In this document: one piece after another, positions 10,302 through 21,457 of the stretch
Numbering within the stretch: the stretch's first letter is position 1
How the letters are laid out: every line of letters starts with the position of its first letter
Origin: Cercozoa sp. M6MM
Taxonomy: Eukaryota > Endomyxa: Ascetosporea
Length of the DNA: 43,915 nucleotides
Strand: one strand, 5' to 3'
Assembly (NCBI GenBank): GCA_040357565.1
Contig: JBDODJ010000089.1
Translations under genes and position numbers: made by a program
Notes under the pieces: model-generated
Database searches by the model: none
What the model saw: only the letters and a program-made list of their open reading frames with translations
Told to the model about the DNA's origin: nothing

Positions 10302-10933
10302 TGCCTTGTCTCTCCCTGCCTTGTCTCTCCCTGCCTTCTCTATCTGCCGTTTCAACAGCATAGTTCCGTTGTGTTGTTTAGGGGCCGGTTCGATTCCAAC
10401 ACCGGCGGAAGCTTCATCGGACCGGTGCGTACAAACACACTGGCTGCCAGTGATCAAATTGCATGGAAGTTACTTGTACAATATGTGCGAAGGCGTACAA
10501 GTGCAGCAAAGCGGCTGCAAACATGATGACACGTCTGATTGCTCTAGACCCCGCGAACGAGCACGTCACCGTGCTTGCTGTATTCTTGAACTCTTGAACT
10601 TGGACGTACCATGTAAATGGATATTAACTTTGACGTAAACATGTTAAATAGATGTGTCCTGGATGGGTCAATACCGACATGGGCTCTGACTACGGACGTG
10701 TCCATCCACCTCTTGAAGGTAAAACACTTAAATCTTATACTTACATAATTTTAAATTCTTCAAGATGGATTTTTCTCAGCCCCCGAGTCTATCGCACTGG
10801 TGTTGGCCTTCCTGAGCAAGGTACTATTTAGGTAACTTGTGGTTCGTGTTTTGTTCGATGATACAAACACTAGGTCAACCGCGAGCACAATGGAAAGTTC
10901 TTTAACCAACATGGGCAAGAAATCCCGTTCTGA
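9509..10933 (+). CDS. Short-chain dehydrogenase/reductase (sniffer/carbonyl-reductase-like)
   Basis: This is an NAD(P)-dependent SDR, substrate unknown. The ATG at 9509 starts MKNYLVTGANRGLG, the TGxxxGxG dinucleotide-binding motif. The next exon gives EFVKQLSPSARVFATARN, as in cytosolic sniffer/C-factor types. Later exons give ELKELQRESGGNITIVPMDV, DFDVNCLGIARVANAFFPLL, AKFLAITS, a segment with SNTGGSF, and YKCSKAAANMMTRLIALDP (the catalytic YxxxK). They are followed by MCPGWVNTDMG, APESIALVLAFLSK and NGKFFNQHGQEIPF, with the stop at 10931-10933. The expected NNAG element is not visible. At the matching place the readable text is LDCVIT, so an exon may be mis-joined or the motif lost. A (CT)n tract with a 10-N gap lies in an intron. 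Several donors read GTAC. Confidence 0.86.
10192..10298. repeat. (CT)n microsatellite with a 10-base gap
   Basis: A CT tract surrounds N10241-10250 in an intron of the dehydrogenase. The pyrimidine strand is the sense strand. Confidence 0.95.
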
Positions 10934-11269
10934 CATCTGACGTGTGGGATCACTAGGATCCTTCGCTTTACAGGTGCGCCGTTCTTAGTAGATTAAACTA
11001 AATGACCACAAGTCACTCATGTGCCATCCGTGATTTCAGTTGTGATCACCGTACATTACATTAAATTGTAAATTTATATACTGTACTAAATTTACATTAC
11101 CACCACAGTACAGTAAGTTACTCACTTAGTCGCCGCATTAATCTGTGACTAAAGTGAGCGACTACAGTAGACGCAAACCTTCAATTACTGCCGAGTGGTC
11201 TGGTAATAAGAAATCAAGTATGTAGTTCCCGCGCAGACGAGTAGTCAGATGGGAGACTCGACATCGAAA
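10934..11269. other. Intergenic region, convergent spacer
   Basis: The spacer separates the dehydrogenase stop from the stop of the minus-strand coiled-coil gene. It is AT-rich in its first half. Positions 11211-11236 resemble the end of the dispersed repeat described at 27285 and 30426. No gene is seen. Confidence 0.45.
11211..11236. repeat. Possible decayed fragment of the dispersed repeat
   Basis: Read on the minus strand, GGGAACTACATACTTG followed by ATTTC resembles GGGAAACTACATACTTG followed by GTTTC in the inverted-repeat arm at 30426-30530. Only about 25 bases match, so this could be chance. Confidence 0.3.
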
Positions 11270-13153
11270 CTAGCGCCTACAGGCACCTCGCGAGCAGCGC
11301 GACGCTGAGGGGCATACAAAAAAAGTAGTTTGAAGCCGGTCTCGACAGACAGAGGACTGTCCGGAATGCAACGGTACCTGTTGATCCAGGCGTTGTCGCA
11401 GCTCGCTGAGATTTTCAACCTGTTTCTCTGGCTTTGGTTTAGACTTCAGCTCATGGTCCGGCTCATGCCAACGCTCCGGTATGTCTGCAGGCACCTCGTG
11501 TGCCACCTCCGTCTTGTTGCACTGTGCCTCCAGTCGCTCCACTGCAAGTACAGTGTGTGTGTGTGTGTGTGTGTGTTGCAGAAGAGGAGAAAAGCTACAC
11601 AACTCGGCATCGATGACAGGAGGCGCCAGTTCGTCGGCGACGGCGTCGAGCGTGCGACGCAGCTGCGCGACAACGGTGCCGTGCAGCTGCGCGTGACGCG
11701 GCGACACGTGCTCCTGCAGCCAGTCCGCCCGTGTTAGAGGCTCCAGTGTCCGGCTCTGCACATACACACTCACTCACACTCACAGTACACCTACAGAGGG
11801 GAAGGTACCTGCTCCTCAATCTCAGTCTGCACTTTCTTGGACACTGAGGTCATCATGACGCTACATACACACGTACACAATGGGGAGTACATGACGCACG
11901 GGGGAGGGGTACCTCAAGGCCGCCCACAGAGGCTGCAGCACGTACAGGTGCATGCCCGGCAGCGAGGACTCGACCAGTCGCGCGGCATGCAGCTCGGCCT
12001 CGAGCAGCAGACGACGCGCCAGCAAATCGCGTAACGAACGCTCGTCCAGCGACCCCCTGTTTCCTTCTTCCTGTGCACTGCCTGGGTGGTCCAGGTTGAC
12101 CCCGTCCTTTTGCCTGTCCATGTTGTGTTCCTTCTCGGTCTCTTCCTTTGTGTCCTCCCTGTCCTCGTCTTGGTTGGTGCCAAACCTTCTGGCGTTGTCG
12201 ACAACGAGACGCCTTCGACACAGGTCGCGCTCCAGTCGGCACAGCGACACTACCGTCTGCGCGAGCACCTCGTGCCGTCGCTCCGTGCCCTGTGGCATCG
12301 AGTTAATGGGCAATGGGCAATGGGCGATGGTGGGTAAGAAACAACACTGAGCAGAGATAGAGGTACAGCAGGGTGAAACAGTCGTTGTGTCAGCAGGGCT
12401 TGCCACAACTGCGCCGCTGCTCTTTCGACCTGCGCCAACACCAACGGGACATACATACATACCATACATAAGACAGACATACATACAGACATATAGTGTG
12501 TGGTCTAGATATATAGACAGAAAGGAAGCAAGAGAACCTGTTGCACGAACCAGTCTTGCTTCGCCCTTACCCTAGATATACATAGCTATGTATATGGAAC
12601 GAGGGTATTCAGCCAGGTATACAGCATGATGCGCGTGTCAAACACGAGCGATGACAGCAAGTCGACATTCAGTTGCATGAAAACGTTTCTGTTCGAAGCC
12701 AGTCGGTGTGTGGCTGAGCATACAGGTGCCTGCATCGCGATACACACGAGCCAGGGCGAGGGAGGAACTACCTTCGGCAAATGTGTTCGTGTCCTGCAGG
12801 TGCAGTGCGAGTCGCGCCATGTGCGCCCAGACGTTCGGATGCACAAGCGATGTTTTTAGAACCTCGTTCTGCCGCATTGTGCAATGTTTCCTCAGGTACA
12901 ATAATACACCAAGGCAAAGTACCCTCTGCTGAAGGTACTGCATGCCGATGCGTCTCTTGTCTATATCGTCCTTGGCATGCTGCCATTTTAGCTTCAGTGA
13001 CTCCAACTGCGCCAAATTTAAGCATGGACAACGTGCAAACGCACACAGAAGCACGCGAATTGAGGGTGAATCTACCTTTTGGATAAAACAGGTGTCACTT
13101 GCGTGTCTGGCTTGCGCACGGAGCGCGATTCGCGAGATCCGCCGGCATTGCAT
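11270..13153 (-). CDS. Uncharacterised coiled-coil protein
   Basis: I do not recognise the family. Minus-strand exons from an ATG near 13153 include LESLKLKWQHAKDDIDKRR, KHCTMRQNEVLKTSLVHPN with MARLALHLQDTNTF, FMQLNVDLLSSLVFDTRIML, and ERAAAQLWQALLTQRLFHPA. A long exon (about 11915-12300) contains VLAQTVVSLCRLERDLCRRR, a very acidic stretch (NQDEDREDTKEETEKEH), and RSLRDLLARRLLLEAELHAA. Then follow SVSKKVQTEIEEQ, WLQEHVSPRHAQLHGTVVAQ and VENLSELRQRLDQQ; the open frame stops at 11270. The heptad-like leucine spacing and high Arg/Glu/Gln content indicate coiled coils, as in centrosomal or augmin-type proteins, but no family motif was seen. Donors of GTACC type recur. The N-terminal exon is uncertain. 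Confidence 0.5.
11553..11576. repeat. (GT)n microsatellite
   Basis: A short GT run lies in an intron of the minus-strand coiled-coil gene, where the sense strand is CA. Confidence 0.9.
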
Positions 13154-13476
13154 GCGTACTTGCGGTTTCTGCGCCAAACTCGCGCTTTAGCAGACACAGA
13201 TTGCCTTAGAACTGGCTGCTTGTGGAGATTGATTTTTCTGTACAAATTTCGGCGCTCAGGCGATTTTTGAAAACTGGCGCTGCATCCACTTCGCGGATTT
13301 CTGAGGTGCGTTATGCTGCTCTGACACAACACAGAATCTCTGCACAATGGAATGGGCCTTATGCGCAAATTTCGACATTTCGTCGCTTTTTTGCGTGCGC
13401 CGAAATGTGCTTTTGAGTGCACTGGGATGTGCGTTGTTGTATTCTTTTGGTTTGCAGAACCCCAAACGAACGAAAC
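13154..13476. promoter_or_regulatory. Divergent promoter region, coiled-coil gene / RPL12
   Basis: This lies between oppositely directed start codons. An acceptor-like TTGGTTTGCAG ends at about 13457, twenty bases before the uL11 ATG, so RPL12 probably has an intron in its 5' UTR. No TATA box is evident. Confidence 0.45.
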
Positions 13477-14038
13477 ATGCCCGGCAAGCCCGACCCCACG
13501 CAGATCGTGACCCTGGTGCTCAAGACCACCGGTGGTGTTGTTGCTGGTGCTTCGGCCCTGGCCCCGCGCCTCGGTCCGCTTGGTCTCTCGGCCAAGAAGG
13601 TGCGTTGTATTGCTCTGTTTGCTTTCTGCCTGCTGTGATTGATGTGATGTCTGCGTGCAGGTTGGTGAGGACATCGCCAAGAACACCAAGTCGTACCTCG
13701 GCCTCCCGGTGACGGTGAAGCTCACGATCCAGAACCGTCAGGCCCAGATCGAGGTTGTGCCGACGGCCGCCCTTCTGGTGCTCAAGGAGCTGAACGAGCC
13801 GCCGCGCGCCAAGGGCGAGAAGTTCATCAAGCACGACGGCAACCTCACGCTTGAGCAGATCTACTCGATCGCGCGCACGATGCGCGAGCAGGGCAAGTCG
13901 CGCTCGCGCACCTTTGGCGGCTCGTGCAAGGAGATCCTCGGTACGGCCAACTCGGTCGGCTGCACTGTCGAGGGCGTCTCGCCGCGCGAGATCCAGCGCC
14001 AGATCACCGAGGGCGAGCTCGACGTGCCGGAGGAGTAA
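13477..14038 (+). CDS. RPL12: 60S ribosomal protein L12 (uL11)
   Basis: This is the cytosolic large-subunit protein that binds 28S rRNA at the GTPase-associated centre with the P-stalk. Exon 1 (13477-13599) encodes MPGKPDPTQIVTLVLKTTGG then SALAPRLGPLGLSAKK. After an intron (13600-13660), exon 2 gives VGEDIAKNTKSYLGLPVTVK, LTIQNRQAQIEVVPTAALLV, FIKHDGNLTLEQIYSIARTM and KEILGTANSVGCTVEG. It ends DVPEE with the stop at 14036-14038. These match eukaryotic L12 closely: the SALAPK.GPLGLS.KK.G.DIAK block, the invariant VKLTIQNRQAQIEVVP, and KEILGT..SVGC.V. The length of about 166 residues is normal for the family. Codons end mostly in C or G, as expected for a highly expressed gene. Confidence 0.97.
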
Positions 14039-14348
14039 ACCTTGACGTCTCTTCGCTTTCAGTGTCTTTGCCGTTGTTTCGTTCTTTTGCTCAGATGATT
14101 ACTCTACCGTACCCCGGTTCAACTAAACACCGCTTACTTTCAATAGAACTGACGTAATAATTTTTGATAGCAACTCTAGTTGTGGCCAATGGGCGGCAAG
14201 ACTTATGGATACGGCGCCGGCAGCAAACTTACAATGTATAAGTAATAGTAAATACAGCATGGAAAGTTGTTAGCTGGATCCAGTCGCCTTGCGGTGAGAA
14301 CCGTCGTCCAGTCGAGTCTGACGGCCAGTAGCGTCTCCAGCCTCCAGC
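14039..14348. other. Intergenic region, convergent spacer
   Basis: This is the 3'-3' spacer between RPL12 and the citrate carrier. I see no gene in it. Confidence 0.5.
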
Positions 14349-16099
14349 TCAGTAGGTCTTGTTGATGTAGCGCTCCCATAGCGAGTTGATCTGCTCGTAC
14401 AGAGTCATCACGATGGCGACGTCCGCACACACGCGAGCGAGACGCGGGCCCACGCCGTGGTACTATGAGAAAGAACGATAGTGAACGAGCCCAGTAGTTC
14501 ACTATGGGGCGAGCAGGTAGACAAGCAGACAAGTGTACAAATCCAAGCGGGCCGTGCTCCTTCCAGATCGTGGCGGCGCAGTGCAGCGAGTTGCGGTACT
14601 TGTGCGCCTCGAGACCCTACCAAATCAGTCAGTGCGTTTGCAAGGTTTCAGCTGTCTGTTTTCCGCTAGCATAGAGCACTAACCTGCATTCGCGTCTTGA
14701 TGACGTCAAGTGGCGTGTTTCCAAACACAGAGGCGGCACCTGTACAGCCAGGAAGGTAAATGTAACTGAAAGCAAGCAAAAAAGGAAGACAGGAAGACAG
14801 GAAGACAGGAAGGAAGAAAAGAAGGAGTACCTGCCATGGCGCCGGCCAGCGTGTGCTTGTACGCCGCCATGTCACGCGGATCCTCCTGCGCAAAAGCAAA
14901 AGCGTCGGCTAGAGGTAAACTTACACAAGCAACAAGAGACAACATACCTGGCCAGCAAGCAGGTGCTTGAATCGCTCGTAGCACGCCCATCGGATCGCCT
15001 GCAAAAGGTGACCAGCGATATCAAAGTGCCGCTCTAAGAGTACAGTGTTAAGGAACCGGGACTCACCTGATTGCTGCCCTGCTTGAGGAGCGTAGGACCG
15101 AGGCCCTGGTAGGTGCCACGCAGACCCTGCTCGGCCAGGATCGTGCGTACGCCGTGGAAGAAACTCCTGTACTTGCGCTGTCCAGCCGGACGCATCTGGT
15201 CGTCGATCAGCTTGACCTTCATGGTCTCTTGCGGCGTCACCACCGTCAGTGCCTCAGCCACACCGGCGCCGAGACCTGCCAGCAATGCGACGTACACACA
15301 CATACCCTCTCTTACCAAATGGCTAGCATACTACAAGTCTACAGCGGCGTACCTGCCAACAGAGCCCCCGAGTTTGAAATCTGGCCCTTCTCGTTGGTCT
15401 GACAAAGCAATTCCGCATCTAAAAGAGAAACAAACACACAGAAAGTGCATACCATGCCGTTGGACAGTGCCTCCTTCTTGAGGAATTCGTAGCTATTTAC
15501 AAAAACAAACAATTCTACACCATCTATCGAAAGTTCAAAGGAGGTATCGGTACGCCGAGAAACGAGCGGCCGACTTGGGCACAGCAAAGAACAGCAGTGG
15601 CTGCAGACCTGCGCATGACAACACACGTATATTTCAACCTGCACAACACAAGAGCGAGTACACACAAAACTACCTCGGTACAGGCCAGTAATTCCATGGT
15701 GCTTCATTGTGTGCTTGACACAACCAATCGCACCGCGGTTCGACATGTCCTTGTACAACTGCATCTGCGTCTTGACGTACTCCGTGCTACGTTACATACA
15801 CACAAGACATAGCGATGCAGAGGCACGGTACTCACCCTATATACTTTTTGAGTTCTTCTTACGGGTATGTCATGCAGATTTCGATGCCTCCCTGCATTAT
15901 ACACACCAAAGATCGCAGTACACAGGTGGAAAACGACGGAGAACAAGGTACGGCAATGCCGCCGACCATAATGGCCTGTGCAGCGGACTTGGGCTTTGGC
16001 TTCTCACGTGGCGCCTGATCACAAAAAACAAACAAAAACAATGTAATCTGCCCCAACCAGGCGTAACGAAGCACCAGAACACACAGGAAGGTTTACCAT
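14349..16099 (-). CDS. Mitochondrial tricarboxylate (citrate) carrier, SLC25A1-like
   Basis: This is a mitochondrial carrier family antiporter exporting citrate in exchange for malate or another tricarboxylate. Exons in order: a start ATG at 16099 that ends immediately in a GTAAAC donor, [50 protein letters not shown] with [14 protein letters not shown], and [13 protein letters not shown]. Then come GALLAG with [100 protein letters not shown] and RYINKTY, with the stop at 14349-14351. All three carrier signatures are seen ([27 protein letters not shown]), with spacing and text specific to citrate carriers. Introns are short and several start GTACC. Confidence 0.93.
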
Positions 16100-16385
16100 G
16101 TTTAAGGTACACTACTAAGTTTAATACACACAATATTAGCAAAGGTTTTGTGCGATTTCGAAGGATCAGAATCACGTTGATCGCGTGGAAAATTCATGGT
16201 ACAAACGGACCGCTGTATCTGTTTAATGAAATGTCCACTGGGCAGCACTCATTAGCTAAGGAAGCTTCCACAAGCTCTGCGAAAACATCGCATCCCCCCT
16301 CACACACATCCGCGTTGTTAGCCAACAGTGCCGACCGCATCCAGCAAGCGCCGTGCACGCTAGCCGAAAATAAAAATCACGAAAA
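16100..16385. promoter_or_regulatory. Divergent promoter region, citrate carrier / MAT
   Basis: Only 286 bases separate the two start codons on opposite strands, so both promoters must lie here or overlap. A purine-rich CGAAAATAAAAATCACGAAAA stretch precedes the MAT start. No canonical TATA box is seen. Confidence 0.5.
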
Positions 16386-17216
16386 ATGCCGCACTCGGAC
16401 AACACGACGTTCCTGTTCACGTCTGAATCTGTGAACGAGGGTCACCCGTAACATGAGCATAGTCCGTGTGCAGTGGCCCGCGAGCCTAATTTTTTGTGTT
16501 CTGGCAATTTTTTGCTGGATTCTAATCGTTGTTTTGTGATGCTGATCGATCGTTGGTGTGATTGTTTTGTGTGGTGCCTGCGCAGCGACAAGCTGGCCGA
16601 CGCCGTGTCGGACGCTGTGCTGGATGCGTGCCTCAAGGTCGACCCGAACGCCAAGGTTGCCTGCGAGACGGCCACCAAGACCGGCATGGTGATGATCTTT
16701 GGCGAGATCACCGTCGACGGCGAGGTCGACTACGAGAGCGTTGTGCGTGAGGCCGTCAAGAACATCGGCTACGACGACGTCGCCAAGGGTGCGTTTGTTT
16801 GCCCCCCCCCCCCGCCCCATCCCCCATCCCTATCTTATCCTTTGCACCCTTGCCTCCTGCAGGTCTCGACTACCGCACGTTCAACTTCGTGAACCACATC
16901 GAGCAGCAGTCGCCGGACATTGCGCAGGTGACCTCTTGTTTCCCCTCCCCTCCCCTCCCTTATCATTACGCATGCATGTGTGGGGTGTGACAGGGCGTGC
17001 ACGTCGACAAGTCGACCGAGGAGATCGGCGCCGGTGACCAGGGCATCATGTTCGGCTACGCCACCGACGAGACCGAGGAGCTCATGCCGCTCACGCACGT
17101 GCTGGCCACGAAGCTCGGCAAGCGTCTCACCGACGTGCGCAAGGACGGCACGCTCTCGTGGGTATGTCCTGTCCCGACTATACATAGCAGTATATATGTA
17201 TGTGTACATATATACC

Positions 17217-17257
<41 letters not shown>

Positions 17258-17934
17258 TGCGCCCGGACGGCAAGACGCAGGTGACGATTGAGTACCACGA
17301 GGAGAATGGCGCCATGGTGCCGCGTCGCGTGCACACGATCCTGATCTCGACGCAGCACGACGACGGCATCTCGCAGGAGCAGATCCAGGCCGACCTGCTG
17401 GAGCACGTGATCAAGCCGGTGGTGCCTGCCAAGTACCTGGACGAGGAGACGATCTACCACCTCAACCCGTCCGGCCGCTTCGTCATTGGCGGTCCGCACG
17501 GCGACGCTGGTCTCACGGGCCGCAAGATCATCATCGACACCTACGGCGGCTGGGGCGCGCATGGCGGTGGCGCCTTCTCGGGCAAGGACCCCACCAAGGT
17601 CGACCGCTCGGCCGCCTACGCGTCGCGCTGGATCGCCAAGTCGCTCGTGGCCGCCAAGCTGTGCCGCCGCTGCCTCGTGCAGGTCTCGTACGCCATCGGT
17701 GTGGCCGAGCCGCTGTCGATCCACGTGGACACCTACGGCACCGTCGCCGAGGGCAAGACCGACTCGGACATCCTCGACATCATCAAGAAGAACTTCGACC
17801 TGCGTCCGGGCCTCATCATGCAGGAGCTCAAGCTGCGCACGCCCGTGTACGCGCAGACGGCCGCGTACGGCCACTTTGGCCGCGAGGAGTTCGCCTGGGA
17901 GAAGCCGAAGCAGCTCGACCTCAACGTCGACTAA
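16386..17934 (+). CDS. MAT: S-adenosylmethionine synthetase
   Basis: This enzyme makes SAM from methionine and ATP in the cytosol. Five exons are readable. The first, from 16386, gives [20 protein letters not shown]; a phase join across the GTAACA intron completes the conserved GHPDK. Next come [38 protein letters not shown], the segment [20 protein letters not shown], and [16 protein letters not shown] (the ATP-binding hallmark). The last exon, after a (TA)n intron, carries [19 protein letters not shown], then [20 protein letters not shown] (the P-loop-like signature) and [18 protein letters not shown]. The protein ends QLDLNVD with the stop at 17932-17934. The full family length (about 390 residues) and all active-site segments are present. 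Third positions are strongly C/G, like RPL12, suggesting high expression. Confidence 0.97.
17213..17256. repeat. (TA)n microsatellite in MAT intron
   Basis: The TA run extends up to the acceptor (ATATAG) of the last MAT intron, so the usual pyrimidine tract is replaced by alternating TA. Confidence 0.95.
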
Positions 17935-18412
17935 GTTGCTCACGCAATCCAAGGCAAGGCCACGCCGACTGACTTATATAAGTTCTTCGCTCGGCTCTGT
18001 TCTGGCAACGACAGCAGTCGCGAGTTGTAGTATTAGTTAACCTAGCCCTTCATGTACAAAAGAAGTAAGTCGTCAAACATACGAAGCGAAGGAATTAAAT
18101 TATGTAGTTTGAAGAAGCGAAGTGAAGAATTCCCTCCAACTGGGTTCTTGCGTCAAACAGCCGGAGTCGTAGATGGAATCTTTCATCATGGGGACAATCA
18201 TGTAGAAATAACCTTACTCTACAGCAGCAGATGCTAACTTGTCGAGGTGGATATCAGTACGAACTGCAGAGCAACTGACCAGCTGATGCCAAGTAGATGA
18301 GTTTGCTCTTTCTCTTTTACTTCGATGGCAGTGGGCCAACTGGTCTGCTTGGGTTGCATAATTTGAGTCAGTCTGTAACACAAAAACTGGCCAACCAACC
18401 CATAAATCAAAG
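17935..18412. other. Intergenic region, convergent spacer
   Basis: This is the 3'-3' spacer between MAT and the second coiled-coil gene. No exon or RNA gene is recognised. Confidence 0.5.
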
Positions 18413-20560
18413 TCAGGCCGACTCGTAGTGCTTGGCCTTGGCGTGCGCACTCAGCGGCTTGGTCTTCTCCTTTAGTGCCTGGACGCGTTCACGCAGTCTC
18501 CGCAACATGACCGTGTGGTTGTGCAGCTGTGTGCGCATATGTCCAACGCATACTCCACACAGACAGAGGGACAGAGGGAAAGGGACACAGGGACACATGT
18601 ACCACAGGCCGCATCTGCAGCAACAGTTGTCGCACGCGCTGCTCCTGCGGCGTGTTGGCCGCCGTGTGCCAGCCGTCGGCATCTGCGGCCACACAGGAAG
18701 GGTACAGTCGGGTAGGAGACAGGCAGAGGCAGGCAAGAGCATGCACCAGTCTGCACGTTGGCGTCGCCATCGCTGGCCAGCAGCAGCGTGCCGGCGCCTA
18801 TGCCGATGCGATTGGCCGACACGGTGTGCCGGAGCGACAGGTGCTCCAGCGACTGCATCGAGCGCGCCATGGCCGTCTCCGAGCGCGCTCTCTCGCACAC
18901 GTCGTTCTGTCCAGACCCAGCTTAATCCCAACTTAATCCAATCCCGGCTTAGTCCAATCCCAGTACTGGAGGTGAGTGTGGCCACAGTGTACCACGAGTC
19001 GACGCGTCTTGTTGGTGTCGTACACGGCCTGCGCCACGTGCTGCGCCAGCGCGCGTTCGGCCGCGCTGAGCGGACGGCCCAGTGCGCCACTCTGCAACAG
19101 CAGCTCGTCGAAAAAGGCCTGTGCACAAATAGGTCAGTACATACCTATATACCTATGTCTATGTATAGATATACAGAAGGCTACCACATGGTCGGACAGA
19201 CTGGCATGCCGCTCCTCAGCGGCCTCCACGAGCACTTGTTTCTGCTGCCGCAGCTGCGCCACGACGTCGTTCAAATCCGCCAGTGCTGTGCCGCCAGGGG
19301 GGGGGGGGGGGGTAAGAGAAAAGGTGTAAAGGGGAGGGGTAAGAGAGAAGGGCAAGCAAGGCTAGAGGCCTACCACGCTTCTGCTGCCGCGCGATCTGTC
19401 GCTGCAGCAGCACGCGACGTTCGCAAAGCTGCGCGAGTCGCTTCAAGTCACCACTCGTCTTTTGCATGCGTCTTCGCACCTGCATTCATAGGGGTAGGGT
19501 AGAGTAGGTAGGGTAGGGTAGATTAGGTAGGATATGGTAGATTAGGTAGTAGGGTCTAGGGGGCACCGCCAGCAACCACTGCAGCGAGGCCTCGTCGTGC
19601 CGCAAGATCGGCGGCTTGGCATGCAGGCCCTGCGGTGACACGAGTCGGCGCGCACCGCGCGTGGCCTCCAGCTGCCGCAGCAGCGGCGCCGCCTCGTCGA
19701 CGAAGAAGCTCACGCCGGCACGGCCGTACCAGCACTCGTCCTGCCCGCGCACGCGCTGTCGCTGCATCAGCAAGTCCAGTGCCTGCACACATACACACAT
19801 ACATATATTAACGTACAGACACATATTACCTATATATATCTATACATATCTATATATTTGTATATGTGTAGGTATATGTATAGAGTGAGAAAGTGATATA
19901 GTAGCAACCTCATCGGCCGCAGTGAGCGGGCAGAAGGCGAGTCCCTGCCGCGTCAGAGCGACGGCGCCGGTGCCCACGACGGTGTCGTCCAGCACGGCAC
20001 CCGACAACACGCGGTGTCGCACCGAAAGGTCGCGCCACTCCACCGGCGGCGCACTCGACGTGTCACGCACGTGCGACAGCAAGGCCTGTCCTCACCCCCA
20101 ACACATACCCTTCTGTGTTGTACACATACAGAATACACGGGCAGTAGGCTACCTGAGTGACAGAGGCATCGCCTTCCAGCAGACGAGACAGCCTGCACCA
20201 AGTGGCAACATACAGGGGTGTCATCATACAGGTCCATTATACAGGGGTGTCATCATACAGGTCCATTATACAGGGGTATCATACTATATGGGAGGGGGTC
20301 AGGTACCACGGCGCATGCAGTCGGTACAGGTGCGACTGCGCCGTCACAGAGCACAGAAAGAACGAGTCGCAGCGCGCACGCAGCGTCGGCAGACGCTCTG
20401 CACTGGCACCTGTGCACACACATACACATACACACACACATACACAGACACACAGACACACATACACACATACACCCCCGGTATACCCGGGACTTGGCCT
20501 ACCTCCTATGGCCGGCAGGTGCGTGCGCGACAACAACACCGTCTTCAACGGCACTGACAT
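18413..20560 (-). CDS. Uncharacterised coiled-coil protein
   Basis: I do not recognise the family. About ten exons join in frame from the ATG at 20560: MSVPLKTVLLSRTHLPAIG, SAERLPTLRARCDSFFLCSV with SHLYRLHAPW, LSRLLEGDASVTQ, and SVRHRVLSGAVLDDTVVGTG with LAFCPLTAADE. Then come ALDLLMQRQRVRGQDECWYG with VSFFVDEAAPLLRQLEATRG, RRMQKTSGDLKRLAQLCERR, LADLNDVVAQLRQQKQVLVE, AFFDELLLQSGALGRPLSAA, and NDVCERARSETAMARSMQSL. A further exon carries QRVRQLLLQM, and the last gives LRERVQALKEKTKPLSAHAK, ending HYESA at 18413. Long leucine-rich, Arg/Gln-rich helices indicate coiled coils. An augmin- or kinetochore-like role is only a guess. Its start codon lies 22 bases from the 100-N gap, so an upstream exon could be hidden there. 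Confidence 0.55.
19302..19312. repeat. Poly-G run
   Basis: This homopolymer lies in an intron of the minus-strand gene, so the sense strand is poly-C. Similar runs occur at about 2034, 16803 (as C), 20571, 26386, 33368, 33882 and 34422, most of them poly-C on the sense strand of the host gene. Confidence 0.8.
20211..20283. repeat. 29-bp tandem repeat, about 2.5 copies
   Basis: The unit TACAGGGGTGTCATCATACA followed by GGTCCATTA starts at 20211, 20240 and 20269. The third copy is partial (GTATC instead of GTGTC). It lies in an intron of the minus-strand coiled-coil gene. Confidence 0.9.
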
Positions 20561-20935
<375 letters not shown>

Positions 20936-20967
20936 ACTTTGGCATGTGATATGTGCACCTTGTGTAG

Positions 20968-21413
20968 TCGGCGTTGCCAACGAAAAGTTCCGCAAGAACT
21001 TGGCTCGCATCGAGCGCTTCACGCAGCACCTGCGACAATGCATGTTTGCACCCAAGGTACGCCTAGCCCCCTGTACTATCTCTGGGCGTATGAACTGTAC
21101 GCGTCCAGCAGACGCAGAAATTTGTGGTGTTGGTTCCTCCGCGCGACACGAACAGGATCCGTCAGATGCTCAACCAGCAGGGTAGCAGAATTCCCACCTA
21201 TAGCACCTTGAATGAGATGGGTAATTTTTGTTGCAAACAGGCATATTCGATCGACGTCGCAAGATCGCCATTGTCGAACACAACAACGAACGGTACGCCG
21301 CACTGCCGACTGTGCCTATTGAGGTACCTGACCCATACATAGTGGGGAGTGTGTGTGTTGTGATGTGTGTGTGTGTTGTGATGTGTGTGTGTGTGTGTGT
21401 TGTGATGTGTGTG

Positions 21414-21457
<44 letters not shown>

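Noticed and set aside
10384..10408. Perfect tRNA B-box-like GGTTCGATTCC
   Set aside because: It lies in a dehydrogenase exon, the surrounding bases do not fold into a T-arm with a 7-base loop, and no acceptor stem, D-arm or anticodon arm is present.
17056..17952. Minus-strand open frame of 298 codons
   Set aside because: It is antisense to S-adenosylmethionine synthetase. High third-position C/G leaves the opposite strand open, so this is a shadow.
20211..20283. CRISPR-like array
   Set aside because: The 29-bp units are directly adjacent with no unique spacers, in a eukaryotic intron. It is a simple tandem repeat.
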